NCBI GenBank assembly: GCA_022496805.1
Contig: CM040093.1
Location: 14,052,213-14,116,212 of the forward strand
Reading direction: 5' to 3'
Length of the DNA stretch: 64,000 nt
Source of the DNA: Pohlia nutans
Lineage: Eukaryota; Streptophyta; Bryopsida; Bryales; Mniaceae
Notes under the pieces: model-generated
What the model saw: the letters and a program-made list of their open reading frames with translations, nothing else
What the model was told of the DNA's origin: nothing
The model's database searches: none
Position numbers and translations under genes: made by a program
Shown: positions 1 through 10,930 of the stretch, piece after piece
How positions within the stretch are numbered: position 1 is the stretch's first letter
Layout: each line of letters starts with the position of its first letter

Positions 1-92
1 ACTCCAGCCAAGACCACTTGTCTGCTCATCCGCTTGCGTCAGTAGGATTAGCCTCCCACCCTTCTGATATCAAAATATGCGAGCATATTTAA

Positions 93-671
93 CCCCTAAA
101 CGTCTCAACGTCCAGAAAGTGGACGACTAACAGATTCAAACCCTTCTCACGTTTTCATCAATGCTCGGATGAAAGTCATCCATTTTTTTGGAGATTCTTC
201 ATCAAGTTTTTGTCCTATCTAACGGTTGGATTTAGTCATACTTGATTACATATTTTTCTAAAATTACAAATGTAGAAGTATGTCAAGTCGTTGACCAAGC
301 CAAAATTGCATTGACTGTAGTTCAAAAGTGGCCTTGCAAAAATAAGGTCATAGATTTAAGAAACACAAAAATTTCAAAGAATCACCACGGTTAAGAGTAT
401 CTCATTCAAATTCATTCAAACAAATTTTACTCAAAAAATATTAAAATTTTGTTTGTAATCGAATTTAGAAGGAATTTTTAATTTTAACTTTCAAATTTTA
501 TAATTAAATATTGGTGATAGTATTAGTGAGTCAAACCGTACATATGGAATCTAAAATTTAAAATCTAGAACTTTCATTTGTATATCAATTCCAAAATATT
601 CTTCTAAATAGTAGTTTATGATGATTTTTCTCAAATTGTCAATTCCAAGTACACCCTGGTACGTTTAGGGG
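93..671 (+). mobile_element. TTAA-flanked MITE, family A (copy 1)
   Basis: Flanked by TTAA at 89-92 and 672-675. The ends are CCCCTAAACGT and its reverse complement. A short stem, GTCCAGAAAGTGGAC, lies just inside the left end. No coding capacity. Copies at 44332-44896 (reversed) and 48407-48987 share the interior. The TTAA target and CCC start resemble piggyBac elements; the superfamily assignment is inference. Confidence 0.85.
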
Positions 672-1037
672 TTAAGCGTATTTTTAAATGTTTGAGCACA
701 TTTTCAAAATGTTTCAACATATTTACAAAACACTCTTATCAAAATCAATTAATTTTTTCCAATCTTAACAGGGCAAAAAAAATGTCTTGTGCTCCTGCTT
801 GATCCTAAAGGGACGTTCAATGATAAAATTGAGTCCAACATAACAACCTTGTCTTAAGCCCTAAATCCCAAAGTTACTTTCATTGACATTCATCAAGCTT
901 TTTAAAGGTAATTGCATTTTATAAAAAAAATTAAATTGAAATTAAGAGAATTAAAAATATTCTATTAAGAATTGCACACCTAATAATAATATTTATCATA
1001 ATTCTACAATCCAAGAAGGTGGGACTATATTTTTACT

Positions 1038-1345
1038 CATGGCTCATTCACACCAATCACCCAACACGAGTGCGGAAGAGAATCTGCATTCGTCAAGTAT
1101 GTTCTTTTGGTAGCTAGAGTGTGCTCTAGTAAAAAAAATTAACATGACGCATGCAAGAAGCTGCTCCAATGTATTTTGGGTGCTGCAAGAATTTTGCGCT
1201 CCACAAACGCACATGCGTTGGCCAAAAGCAGAAAGAGACAAGGCTCTGACACCGCCAGAAATTGTATATTATTTTTTGAAATTTACCTTGCGGCGTTCGA
1301 GGAACGCAACCCAAGTGTTGGAGCTTCTTGGTGTGAATGGGCCAT
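1038..1345. mobile_element. MITE-like element with GGCCCATTCACACCA ends
   Basis: The left end (ATGGCTCATTCACACCAATC) and the reverse complement of the right end (ATGGCCCATTCACACCAAG) match over about 18 bases, and less well for 25 more. The interior is non-coding. A similar pair of ends lies near 53872-54168. No clear target duplication seen. Confidence 0.5.
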
Positions 1346-1959
1346 CAGAGTTGGGAAGTTGAATATGGTAGTTGACCAAAATCTCTGTGGGAAGTTGGGA
1401 ACCGCCCTTTGAACTTGGAAAATCCAAAATAAATAAATCCAAACTAAAAGATGAAACTTACAATTCAAGATAAACAGATAAAAAAATCCCAAAGAAAACA
1501 GAAAACATGGAAAACTGCAGGATAGTTCGAATGTTATCTTCAACCTTAGATTGCACGTTACAAGGTAACAACATCTTAAAGTGGCTGTTTACTAAAATAC
1601 GTCTGTATGTACTGTAGTTTGACATTTCTTGGCTGAAATGTCACAAGTGCTGCAATAGATAGGGACATATTTCAGTAAATGATGGCTTTAAGGTAGAGGT
1701 ACCTTACATTATTTTATTCTTCCCAGTTCTACTTAACAGCTGCCAGGATTTGACAAAGTCTCAATAATGCTGCAGCGGATTTCAGTATTTCAATGTCCTA
1801 TACAGTGAGTCATACATAAGGTCATACATATTCATTAATAAAAATGGCATATTTCAGAACACATTAATTAACGAATGTGCATCTTAATTCGTATCTTCTT
1901 TTTGAACATGATCTACATCTAGAAAGTTGTAGTCTAAGTGACTGGTATATCATAGCAAT
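1346..1959. other. no recognisable feature
   Basis: AT-rich sequence. I see no gene, and the short open frames show no domain or splice pattern. Confidence 0.4.
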
Positions 1960-2045
1960 ATAGATAGATAGAAACACCAACCCAAATAAATGGGCGGGCG
2001 TGAATAAAGTGTCCGTTCGTAATGTCAATGACCCGATGCCCACCA
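1960..2045 (-). repeat. retroposon 3'-end fragment with TATC tail (copy 1)
   Basis: On the minus strand the block reads GGGCATCGGGTCATTGACAT, then ACACTTTATTCACGCC, then a TCTATCTATC tail. The same order occurs at 3155-3290, 4037-4160 and 45556-45658. A shared 3' block with a simple-repeat tail suggests a SINE or LINE 3' end. This copy is the most diverged. Confidence 0.5.
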
Positions 2046-2517
2046 TAGCAATATACCGGTATAGCACAATTAAGTTTGATCCAAAACCATTATGCAGTTT
2101 GGGGTTGAGAGCATCTCCACTCCTACACGCTAGAGATGACTCGCTGAAATTATTCATATACATTTGAAGAGCCCTTGCACTTACACTCCCCCACCCTTGC
2201 ACGCCCCTTACACATCAAAAGTGCACATCAAATAGTCAATGGACCAATCACAAGTAGAATGTGGGGATATAGTCAACTAAGTAGTGATTTGAAGGGCCAT
2301 TTCTTAACACGCTAGGATTGAGAGTCAAGAGACATTTTTAAAGGGCCCTCGGCACTTTTCTAGTTCTGGAGTGTGAGAGACTCTCGGAGGGCAGCGGTGG
2401 AGCTGCTCTAAGTGCATTCTGACATGCTATCTGGATTCATGTGAGCTTTAATTCAGATTCTAGGTTGGAGTATACATAAATTAAGATTTCATTTTACTTG
2501 AGCTATAGTACAACTGA
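2046..2517. other. no recognisable feature
   Basis: AT-rich non-coding sequence with no gene or repeat that I can place. Confidence 0.35.
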
Positions 2518-2632
2518 TCCAGGTCGCTTACACCAGCCATTATCGGTTAAAATTGGGTGTAAGCAGCCTACTATGGTAACATACGCCCTGTTTTCAGTGA
2601 TAATGGCTGGTGTAAGTGGCAGGGATTTGTTG
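2518..2632. repeat. foldback element, about 30-bp arms
   Basis: CTTACACCAGCCATTATC on the left and GATAATGGCTGGTGTAAG on the right are exact reverse complements, set in slightly longer imperfect arms. A small foldback MITE is the simplest reading. Confidence 0.65.
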
Positions 2633-2764
2633 TATAGTGCTAAACCATAAGAGGGAAATTCAATCTTGTTTGTGCTAGGGAATAGGATCAGCTTCTAGTA
2701 CACTATTTAATGGAGTTTTTTGAGTGCTTTTCAATATCAAGTATTTCCTGTGTCCCACAAAGAC

Positions 2765-2880
2765 CTTGTTTTCATTGAAATCAAAGCAAACCCCACAGGC
2801 TTGTTATAAAGGAATAATTGAGGAAAGAAGTAATTTTTCTCAACCAAATCAAGAGAGAATTGGTGCATTGGAAAGCTACT
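2765..2880. repeat. dispersed repeat shared with 47405-47515
   Basis: Both places carry CAAAGCAAACCCCACA, then a purine-rich stretch, then TTTCTCAACCAAA and GATTGGTGC/AATTGGTGC. Origin unknown. The rest of 2633-3154 shows no feature. Confidence 0.45.
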
Positions 2881-3154
2881 CAAAAAGCGATTTAGATTCT
2901 TGATTTGCGTCTCATTTGGGAGCTTGTGGAATCATCCACAAGCAATCAAAGTAGTCAGAGTGAACAAGAGTTGAAGTTGGACAGTGTAGGTCGTTTTAGA
3001 AAAAATGCCGCAGTAGTGGTTCGCCAGCAGAGCCGTTTTTATGTTTTTTTCGATTTTATTTATTTAATTATTTCCTCCAAAAATATTTAGATACCTTCCG
3101 GGCTGCCCCGCCCAGGCCCTCTTGACGTTTAAGGGTTAAGCTTAATCCCGTGAT

Positions 3155-3290
3155 TAGATAGATAGATAGAAACTCCGGTCCTCTTTTGAAGGCCGGCGTG
3201 AATAAAGTGTCCGTTTGTAATGTCAATGACTCAGTGCCCACCGGACAAAGGGCCATTGGAACAAAACTACTCTTCCCTCCCGGGAATGGA
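3155..3290 (-). repeat. retroposon 3'-end fragment with TATC tail (copy 2)
   Basis: On the minus strand: a block from TCCATTCCCGGGAGG to ACACTTTATTCACGCCGG, then a stem-loop (GGCC TTCAAAAGAGG ACCGG), then a (TATC)n tail. A stem-loop before a simple-repeat tail is typical of LINE and SINE 3' ends. An inverted copy lies at 4037-4160. Confidence 0.6.
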
Positions 3291-3299
3291 CACTATTCC

Positions 3300-3510
3300 C
3301 GTGATTACTAAAGGAGTATGTTGACTATGATGCAAATCCATGGATTAAGTGAGTACAGAGGAAGTATTTTGACTGCTAGAAAGTGTCAATACATGATCAA
3401 AATCCATGACATATCAGTAATCCATTACTAACATGATCAAAATCCGTGACATATCAATAATCCATTATCAACATGATCAAAATCCATGGATTAAGCTGCC
3501 AACATTGTTT
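3300..3510. repeat. short imperfect tandem repeat
   Basis: About three units of roughly 50 bp contain ATGATCAAAATCC(A/G)TG(A/G), two of them followed by a CATATCA(A/G)TAATCCATTA block. Non-coding. Confidence 0.6.
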
Positions 3511-4036
3511 GCAATGCCCTGAAGCACTTGTCAAGCGCACGAGAAGCTAAATTGCCGACGGTGAGTGAGTACAATCAGAAATCATTGTTTTATTTTGGGA
3601 CAAAACTTAAATCAATGTCATGGTCCTTTTGTGGGACGGAGGGAGTACGAAGACATTACCATTGCAAATTGATTCCTTAGGTATTTATTCCAAACTGACA
3701 GATCAGATCATACACCACTCTTGTACTCTGATGGAAAGCGTCACAATGAGTCGTGATGAAATGTGAAAAGTTACACCGGAGACACTCAATTTTCAAACAA
3801 ATCATAGAAAGCCAGATTACACGACGAGATAAATCCAAACTCATGTATGGCGCAAGTGTATGTCACTGTCTTATTTTTAAAATTATGCAGTCACTGATGG
3901 TTTAACAAAATCCTTCCAGGCTTCTTTGCAACATAATCAAGTTTGAACACGCAAATCAAAACACACCCTTCCTACTTTGAGCTCCCACCATTTCTAGGTC
4001 TTGATTTGAAACTGTTTGTTTATTATGTCCATTCCC
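3511..4036. other. no recognisable feature
   Basis: AT-rich spacer downstream of the neprosin gene's 3' end. Nothing recognised. Confidence 0.35.
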
Positions 4037-4160
4037 GGCAGGAAAGAGTAGTTTTGTTCCACTGGCCTTTTGTCCGATGGGCACTGGGCCATTGACATTA
4101 CAAACTGACACTTTATTCACGCCGGTGTTTCTATCCTATCCATTCTATCCTATCCTGTTC
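4037..4160 (+). repeat. retroposon 3'-end fragment with TATCC tail (copy 3)
   Basis: Plus-strand copy of the 3155-3290 family: CATTCCCGGCAGGAAAGAG at the start, ACTTTATTCACGCCGG near the end, then TCTATCCTATCC repeats as the tail. It lies just past the 3' end of the convergent neprosin gene and may overlap its 3' UTR. Confidence 0.6.
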
Positions 4161-4212
4161 GTTTATCCTGTTTGTTTATCATGTGTGTTTATTAAGAGAG
4201 GTTGTTCTTAAA

Positions 4213-5663
4213 TTAGTAGTGACAACCAGTATTGCTTCCTCCGGAACCACCAAAGAAGAAGTAAGTTCCCCAGTTTGTGAAATTGCCTTGTTGGACTTGA
4301 ATGTCATAGCACAGCGGGTTGTTAAAAATACGCTGCGCATCCAATAGTGTGGCACCAGGATCGACGAAGCTCCCACTTGCATCTGCATAGGAAATGTTCC
4401 GCTGGTACGCAGCTTTGGGGTAGCCAGCACTGGGAAAAGCTCCAGATCCCATGGCCGTGGTGGAGTGGGTGGTGACAGATGTGTCTCGCATAAACTCTAC
4501 CTCACCTCCCCATTGCACCTGGTTGGCCGAGCCTTGTAAGTAACCATTCACATAGATCGACGAAGGCCAATATCCAATCGCTTCGCTATTGAGATACAGC
4601 CACCAGTTGGTGTCACCGGAGTCATACAGAATTTCCCACTCCACTGTGTACTCGTCCTGTGCATTCTGGGCGAGCGTCGTGTAATACGGCATGGCGCCAC
4701 CGATCACCCACGTGTTGCTGTATTGCACGAACCCCGGGCACAGCAGATTGTAGCAACCTGAGGTGTTGTATGCGTCGTGGGTCCAGAATACGAACAAATG
4801 TGGAGCATCGGGCTTGTCGTTTGGATGCAGCACAGGTTGCGTTTGCCAGCCGGTTTCGATTGTGCTCAGGCTGTGGTCATCGTAGCTGCCGTCCACCACC
4901 CAGATCTGAGACAGGCTCATGTCGCTGTTGGGAGTTTCGAGAATCGGTCCATTCACGCTGAAAACGGAGTGAGCTCCAGAGTACCCGTGGGTAGCGTTCG
5001 GTATTTGTGTGATAGCATACTCGTGCGTTTCCACTGGCGTTGCCGGATCTACAGAGGCGGTACTGGGCGCGGAGCCGCGCCTGTACACAACCGGAGGCCT
5101 AGTTTTTCTGATGTAACGCCCGGCCGAGTCGTCTCTCAGGACCGGAATTGAGCCTTCAGGGCACCCTCCATGCTCCCGTGCAAAGAGCTGAGGATGGCTT
5201 CTGGGCTCACTGGATGATGCCCGCCCCTTGGGTGGCGCCATTCGAATGACGTGGTCCTTGAGAGATGGATGGTGAGCAGCAATCTGGCCCTCGATGGGGA
5301 CGCAGTCTACCCAACTGCCGTCGGACACCAGGAATGACTGCATTCATGAACGTATCCGTTAATATAAACGGCACGCTCCTCCCAATTGCAGATTTTCATT
5401 AGAAAACTAAGATTTTAGTTAGGTTCTAAGGTTGCCAATTGAATGAATTTGTATGATTATACCTTTACTGGTGGCGCGTGCTGTGGGTGGGTACAGCTAC
5501 CATCGTTGTAAGCTTGCAGGCGTATCTCTTTCGAAGTCTCGTGCAGTTTCCTGCCTGCTTGGGTTGAACGGATCATCGACAGCAGCTGTATGCACACGAG
5601 CGCTGCAATTGAGAGCTTCCATGGCAACGACGCCCAAGTTCCAGAGCCTCGTCGAGACCCCAT
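4213..5663 (-). CDS. neprosin-domain (glutamic peptidase type) secreted protein
   Basis: Two exons: 5663-5463 and 5337-4213, about 441 aa. The 125-bp intron has a GTATAA donor and an ATGCAG acceptor, and both joins are in phase 0. The ATG at 5341-5343 therefore lies in the intron and is not the start. Exon 1 gives a signal peptide: basic Met-Gly-Ser-Arg-Arg start, hydrophobic stretch around residues 18-30, likely cleavage after TQA near 36. The propeptide has the neprosin pattern 'PPVK-SFLVSDGSWVDC' across the junction, then CPEGSIPVLR. The C-terminal domain shows IETGW (Glu about 228) and QWGGEV (Glu about 346), matching the two catalytic glutamates of the neprosin (G3) family, plus paired cysteines (GCYNLLC). 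Known family members are secreted, proline-preferring proteases; the substrate here is unknown. The frame is intact, so the gene is probably functional. Confidence 0.88.
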
Positions 5664-5926
5664 CGCTACGTTTCGATCTCCCTGTGACCGATTGACGACG
5701 TACTAGACTCTGATCTGCGATACGGTGTCAGTACTTCCGTAGTACGTACTAGTTACTCAATATTCATCAATGTCCTTACAACTGAGCCCTAATTACTGTT
5801 GCTCGATCTGAAAATTAGAGATCGATCAACAGTCCTTGAACACCGTTTGCCACGTACAGTGTTCACTGGTACCGTTCCTCAGACTATCTTCTTCCTGTAT
5901 TGTCAGAACAAGCCATGCTTGTAGCT

Positions 5927-5934
5927 CTTTATAA
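5927..5934 (-). promoter_or_regulatory. possible TATA box of the neprosin gene
   Basis: TTATAAAG on the minus strand, about 265 bp upstream of the exon 1 ATG. That spacing allows a 5' UTR of roughly 230 bp. Motif and position only. Confidence 0.3.
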
Positions 5935-5969
5935 CCTGAGAATGTTGTCACTGTTTACCGATCGTTGCC

Positions 5970-6062
5970 TAGTCCTGGAAAGTTCTTTCAACAGTCGTGT
6001 GTGCAAACTCCGAGTGGCCATGTTCAACCCACTCGGAGTTTGTTGAAAGACTAGGGATGATT
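5970..6062. repeat. foldback sequence
   Basis: CAAACTCCGAGTGG and CCACTCGGAGTTTG form a 14-bp stem around a short loop. Outside it, CTAGTCCTGGAAAG..TCAACA pairs loosely with TGTTGAAAGACTAGG. It could be a small MITE. Confidence 0.55.
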
Positions 6063-6111
6063 GGAAGGTTCCGTCAAGCTTCACATTAAGGCCTGGAAGC
6101 CACTTGGTCAA

Positions 6112-6245
6112 TCAAACAATTATTTAAGTAAATAATATGGTGTGTATATACATATGCCTGCGATCGCAGGCATATACCATATTATTTACACACCATATAT
6201 ACCACATTATTTAAGTAAATAATATGGTATATATGCATGCGATCG
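6112..6245. repeat. nested AT-rich palindromes centred on GCGATCGC
   Basis: TGCCTGCGATCGCAGGCA is a perfect palindrome inside a 60-bp imperfect hairpin whose arms read TAAATAATATGG / CCATATTATTTA. A second partial copy (TAAATAATATGGTATATATG) follows at about 6209. Confidence 0.7.
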
Positions 6246-6484
6246 AGAACAGAGCTACTGTAGGTTATCAGTATAACTTAACTGTGCTTGGCAATTTGAC
6301 GCGGTGGCGCATCTCCTACTTTTCTTTTCTCGTTTTACCATTCAGAGGTCCAACAGCAGTAAATCAGAAAAGTTGGGCCAGACTATTTTGGTGCCATTTT
6401 GACACCAAAGGCCGCATATAGGTCATTTTAATGTCATTTTAGCCATACTAGGTTGGTATGGAGGTTGGCACCAAATTATCTTAA

Positions 6485-7050
6485 CCCCTCAAAGACCAAG
6501 GTTGATTTTCCAAGTTCGGTCAGCTCACTGTGGAATGAGTATTGATCCTCAATTCTTGAGATTTTTTGTGGTGATTATACTCTTTGTAACGAAGATGGGA
6601 TGGTAATTTGCATACATAGGTGATGTATAAATCAAAAGATACAATCATGCAAAGGTGAAAAACCTAACTGCGGGCAGCTCCTAAAAATTTCATACAATGA
6701 GCTATGCATCTAAATTTTTGCACACAATGAGCTAACACCCTCATGCACACAATTGCCCAATTCATTTTACCAAATTTGAGACTAAACTTTGCATTTTTGG
6801 CATTTTCAGAAAGTTTCAAATATGGGCAGCAAGCCAAAAAGAAAGGTGCAACCAACTTTGAAGCTTATAATCTTACTATTGAAGAACCCTGAATAGTTGA
6901 AAATTTGTAGGTGGTAACAAATTCAAGTTGCTTGAAATATCCTACAGTTGGATTGGTCAAAAAGGTCATAGATCAAAAGCTATTTGTCTTTTTATGAGAA
7001 GGGGTACTTTGGAGTGTTTGGAGAGGAACATAGTTGTGGTCCTTTAGGGG
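6485..7050. mobile_element. TTAA-flanked MITE, family E (copy 1)
   Basis: TTAA at 6481-6484 and 7051-7054. The ends are CCCCTCAAAGACCA and TGGTCCTTTAGGGG. Length 566 bp, non-coding. Related in end sequence to 47860-48402 and to the family C ends. Confidence 0.8.
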
Positions 7051-7482
7051 TTAATTGCATTTCAATGCACCATCATGGCACCATGTTCACATGCCTTGAA
7101 GTTCCTGATGTAAGGTGTTTTTAAAATCATATTTACACTGTAAGAAGTTGGGATGTTCAACCCCGATCTCACGCAAGAAGGATAGGCAAAGTCACGAGGC
7201 TACTAATCTTCCCCGGTGACCAGCATAATTGGGAATTATTATGCAGCAGTAATTGGGAGAGGGAGTGGGAGCAGCATCGTTAGTAAAATGTAGCCTAATA
7301 AGCTGGAACGTTGATTGAGGGTATGATCCTAGTTAGCGGTAGTGTTGATCAAATCAAAGGATGTATTATTTGAGTGCTATGATCTAAACTCTATACAAGT
7401 TCTCAGGTTAATGTGGCCGGTAAATTCTAAAATTTAATATTTACTGGTTACGTTAGAATTATCTTTTAAATCAAAACAGTTT

Positions 7483-7842
7483 TTATTATTTTTTTGGACA
7501 AATGGTACCTTTATTACCAATGCAACGAGGCATACAAGAACAAAAGCACGCACAGGAACCGAGCCGGTCACAACAAGGTCACGGCTGGCGATTGAAGAGA
7601 AAAAAGCACAATCTAAGTAACAAGACCCCTACGGGGTCTGACATAATTCCATCTAATCTTATCCTCCAGTCTCGTGAAAAAAACTCCGTTCGTCTGCCAC
7701 ACCCGATCGAATTCCCTGATGGCCTGGCGAAGTCGAGTGGGCGGCCGCGCCCTGGGTTCCTGCACTTTCTGCCATGACGAACGAGCCAGATCAAGGAACG
7801 CGTCCCATAAGGCCAGCTCCAACGCGTCTTGAGTCCACCGGG
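7483..7842 (-). mobile_element. 5'-truncated LINE fragment with 15-bp target duplication
   Basis: Flanked by AAATCAAAACAGTTT at 7468-7482 and 7843-7857; the paralogous repeat near 18800 has that sequence once. On the minus strand the insert ends in AATAAAGGTACC and an A-rich tail. It holds a short open frame (about 7613-7849, minus) that could be the end of an L1-type ORF2, but I cannot confirm that domain. The GC content is higher than its surroundings. Confidence 0.8.
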
Positions 7843-8152
7843 AAATCAAAACAGTTTCAAAGTCTATGAAAGTTTCAACGTATTTCTATTAATATAACTG
7901 ATGATAAGTTGAAACGGGTTGAATTTGTTTTGAATTGAGGACGGTGGCTGGGAGCTGGGTGGGCTGGTCCGGGAAGGCTGCTACTAATGAGGAGGAAGTG
8001 GAAGTTAACTTAAGTTAGTCTCCTCCGCCACTTGAATTGGGATCCTCACTTGGATGCCCTTTCTACAGATATTTTTTCATTCCGCAGTCAAGGGAGAAAA
8101 CATAACGCGCACGTGGATTTGAGCGTGCCACGTAATATATGGTACCGTCAAT

Positions 8153-8374
8153 AAGGTAGGAGCACCTAAAACCAACACTGTACCCAATTGCGACAGGATC
8201 TAGGCGCACTGGTCATTCTAGAACAGACATCTAGGTACACCATAGATAGCTTATCATTTTGGTCAACATACAATAAGGGCTCTAAGGTGTGCCTAGATTT
8301 GCGTTCTGAAATGGTTGCATGGTGTAGATTTTGTCGCAATTAGGTGCAGTGTTGGTTTTAGGTGCTCCTACCTT
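8153..8374. mobile_element. TIR element, about 43-bp inverted ends
   Basis: The ends AAGGTAGGAGCACCTAAAAC and GTTTTAGGTGCTCCTACCTT are inverted copies extending to TTGCGACA/TGTCGCAA. Absent from the paralogous site near 19115, which reads CAATATATG, so it is a clean polymorphic insertion. Confidence 0.85.
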
Positions 8375-9291
8375 GTATGTGATGAGGTTAGGGTGATGGC
8401 CCTGATATGGGTACCCCTCCTGAATTAGTGTGATTTTAGAAAAAAATCTTTTCAGTAAGGAAAAGATATTGAAAAATTACAAAAATTAGATGGTGTTGTA
8501 GATGGCATAGTAGGAGCCGCATACACTGTGTTAAAAATGGAATATTTGGCACGCATAAAATTTGTTACACACAGTCACACATATGATTACGCGTAACCGG
8601 GGTACCCATATGAGACCATTACCCGTTATAGCATGGCAAGCAGTTGCTCATTGTGCTCCAAGTTCACATGCAAGATGGTGTGTAAGAAATGAAAACTTCC
8701 CTAGCAACATCCACCAAGCTTGCTTGGAATAAAGTGCGTCAACCAATTACATACTACTACGTTTGTCATTGCATGAGATAATCATAATGTCGGAGAATAA
8801 ATTTATTAAAATTAACTTCATGAAGTGTGAGCATGGTCTTGTCAGAGAATGGGACAAAGTGCTTGATGTGAGAACCATCCCTCGCTAAATTGACAATATT
8901 TGGTGTGCAAATATCAAACTCCACACCATAAGAGGTACTTTATCATCTAAAAATAGGTTTGGTGGGTGGAAAATAACTATTGTTGGGCATGCTCTTAGAG
9001 CAAGCCCAACATCTCCATACCAAATATGTTCACCAAACATTAATGTGAGGGTCATTTTTAACTTAAAGGAATGTTAGACTAGAAGTACCCCAACAATACT
9101 CCTTGTGCGAACACCAAGGCAACTTATTAAAAGAAGATTTTATGAAAAGAACTTGATGTCCTTGAAGCATGAGTCGGTGAATAGTCTTCAAACTCATTAT
9201 TTAGTTATTAATTGAACAAAGATGCTCGCTTGGTCTGAGTAATTTTCTTGTACCAAAGCTTCTGTAGATTTAAGGTTCAGAATGACCTTAA

Positions 9292-9640
9292 ACTACCTAG
9301 CTAGGTGATAGCCAGGAAGTAGGCTCCTCTTAGGAGCACTAAAGAGGGTGGTGGTTCGATTTCGGTCAGATGCATGTCGTGAGGGCTAATACTTCCTTGC
9401 TTGATAGAAATCTCACGCATGATGGGATTGCTCCGAGCCTCATGTTTATGGTAGAGGCGTTACTCTTAATTGGAAGTGATTAGGAGCTATAAGTCCAATC
9501 CAGATATTGTAGGAAGAAATATCCAAAAATAATCACTTGCGGTGGAGCATTGGAAATGTGCTCTCTTCGTTCACAGTGTGATGTTTGTAATCTGTTGTTG
9601 TGCAATGGAAATAAAGCATCCATTTGTTAAAATTAAAGAC
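9292..9640 (+). mobile_element. possible tRNA-derived SINE, copy in repeat 1
   Basis: CTAGCTAGGTGATAGCC resembles a polymerase III A box, and GGTTCGATTTC about 60 bases later is a near-consensus B box. A long GT-rich body and an A-rich end follow. The second copy is at 20593-20955. The SINE assignment is inference from the two boxes. Confidence 0.5.
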
Positions 9641-9841
9641 TTAAAAATTAAAAGCTTTTGCATATGGCAAGGAAAACTCAAATTTTGGCGTTAGTTGGAA
9701 GTAGTTGGACCGGACTTTGAAGCAAATAGAGCTGGCTACACCAAATCCTGGCGTTGGTTCCTCAGAAGCATCTGTTGTTGGACATGCTCTTAATACACCA
9801 AATTTAGACAGGGTGCTTGTATAGAGAATAGAACTATAGTA

Positions 9842-10051
9842 TACTAATTATCCCATTTAGTGCATGTGATACTAATTCCCATGGCACGCACTATTTTGCC
9901 AAATCTCAAAATTATTGAGGGCCAAATTTTTTACCAAGTGGCTAAAATCTTTGTATCACACTAATTTTACATCATAATGATATTTAGCATCATTTTTACT
10001 AATTTCCCACACGCACTATAAACCCACCCTCACTAAATAGGATAATTAGTG
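9842..10051. mobile_element. small TIR MITE, copy in repeat 1
   Basis: The ends CTAATTATCCCATTTAGTG and CACTAAATAGGATAATTAG are inverted copies. Also present at 21163-21371, so it predates the duplication of the large repeat. Confidence 0.65.
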
Positions 10052-10129
10052 TACCTTGAATTTGAGAATGTACAGTAGGGTCCAAGGCAGAATGGCGTTT
10101 TTGGTTTCCCAATGGAAAAAAACTCAAGT

Positions 10130-10690
10130 TTGCCCACTTTGAAAGCCTCTAGAGAGATCAAAAATTGGTATTTTACCTTGAAATTTTTACCATGAATCTA
10201 AAATCAAGTCGTTAGTATGCCTACCAAACTTCAAAGCCAAATAATTCACCAAAAGGAAGTTATTCAAAATCTACCAATATAGGTAGCTGTGGAAAAAGTT
10301 TCACTCCTACCAACTTCGACAGCCTCCCAAGAATTGATTTTTTTTTTTTCCTTACTTTGATGTTTTTTTGGTAGAAACCAATTTGTATTAGTAATATATG
10401 GTAAAAATCTCAAGTCTAAAAGATTAGTAAAAAAAAAGATATTCCCAATCTACCAACATGTGTTATTTTGCGGTATGCTTGTGGAAATCATTTTCAGTAC
10501 AACCAACTTTGACACCCTCCCAATGGCTAAAAAATGGCCCATTTGCCATGAAATTCTTGTCACAAGATAAGCTACATGTTAATGACAAGTGTGTCAAAAT
10601 TCAAGCTCAAAAAACTTACACAAAAAATCAAGAACATCCAAATTTAACTGTGCGCACTTGTCACATCCCAATGAATACACTTGCTAAGAA
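10130..10690. repeat. degenerate tandem repeat, about 180-bp period
   Basis: Three blocks share the order CAACTT(T/C)GA(C/A)A-GCCTCC, then an A/T stretch, then CTTGAAATTTTT/CATGAAATTCTT, then CAAGT/AAGTC and AAAA. They begin near 10130, 10310 and 10498. No coding sense. Confidence 0.45.
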
Positions 10691-10799
10691 TTTGAACACC
10701 ACATACGCATGAAGGAGCTTTTGTTCTCTACATCAATGCTTGTTTTGAGAGTTGAATATCACAAGTGACTTGTAGAATGTGTGATAATTTGAGAGGGCT

Positions 10800-10930
10800 T
10801 ATTTGAAAGCAAAGGTATGCACATGGTGATGTGGGAGTAAGAGTATCCACATGAGGGTTCATTTGAGAGGAAAGGTCTACACATACTGGTTTGGGAGTGA
10901 AGGTATGCACAAGCTGATTTGGGACGGGGG
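10800..10930. repeat. minisatellite, about 32-bp degenerate unit
   Basis: Four units carry GG(T/A)(A/C)T(G/A/C)CACA followed by TTTGGGAGTG/ATGTGGGAGT. Non-coding. The stretch 10931-11315 shows no feature except the 3' flank of the next gene. Confidence 0.5.

Larger units (their letters stand above)
7186..10074. repeat. large direct repeat, copy 1
   Basis: Starts GCAAAGTCACGAGG and ends TTGAGAATGTACA. It is near-identical to 18518-21395 apart from insertions (here a LINE fragment and a MITE, there a TTAA element). The shared core is about 2.3 kb. The ends lack TG...CA and the flanks share no target duplication, so these are not ordinary LTRs. No gene recognised inside. The two copies bracket the ParB-like/methyltransferase gene. 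Confidence 0.9.

Noticed and set aside
93..671. Interstitial telomere repeats (CCCTAAA)
   Set aside because: The CCCCTAAA motif occurs once per element end, inverted at the other end and flanked by TTAA. There is no tandem telomere array.
5341..5343. ATG as start of the neprosin gene
   Set aside because: It is the ATG of the splice acceptor ATGCAG; the phase-matched upstream exon gives a signal peptide and the expected propeptide.
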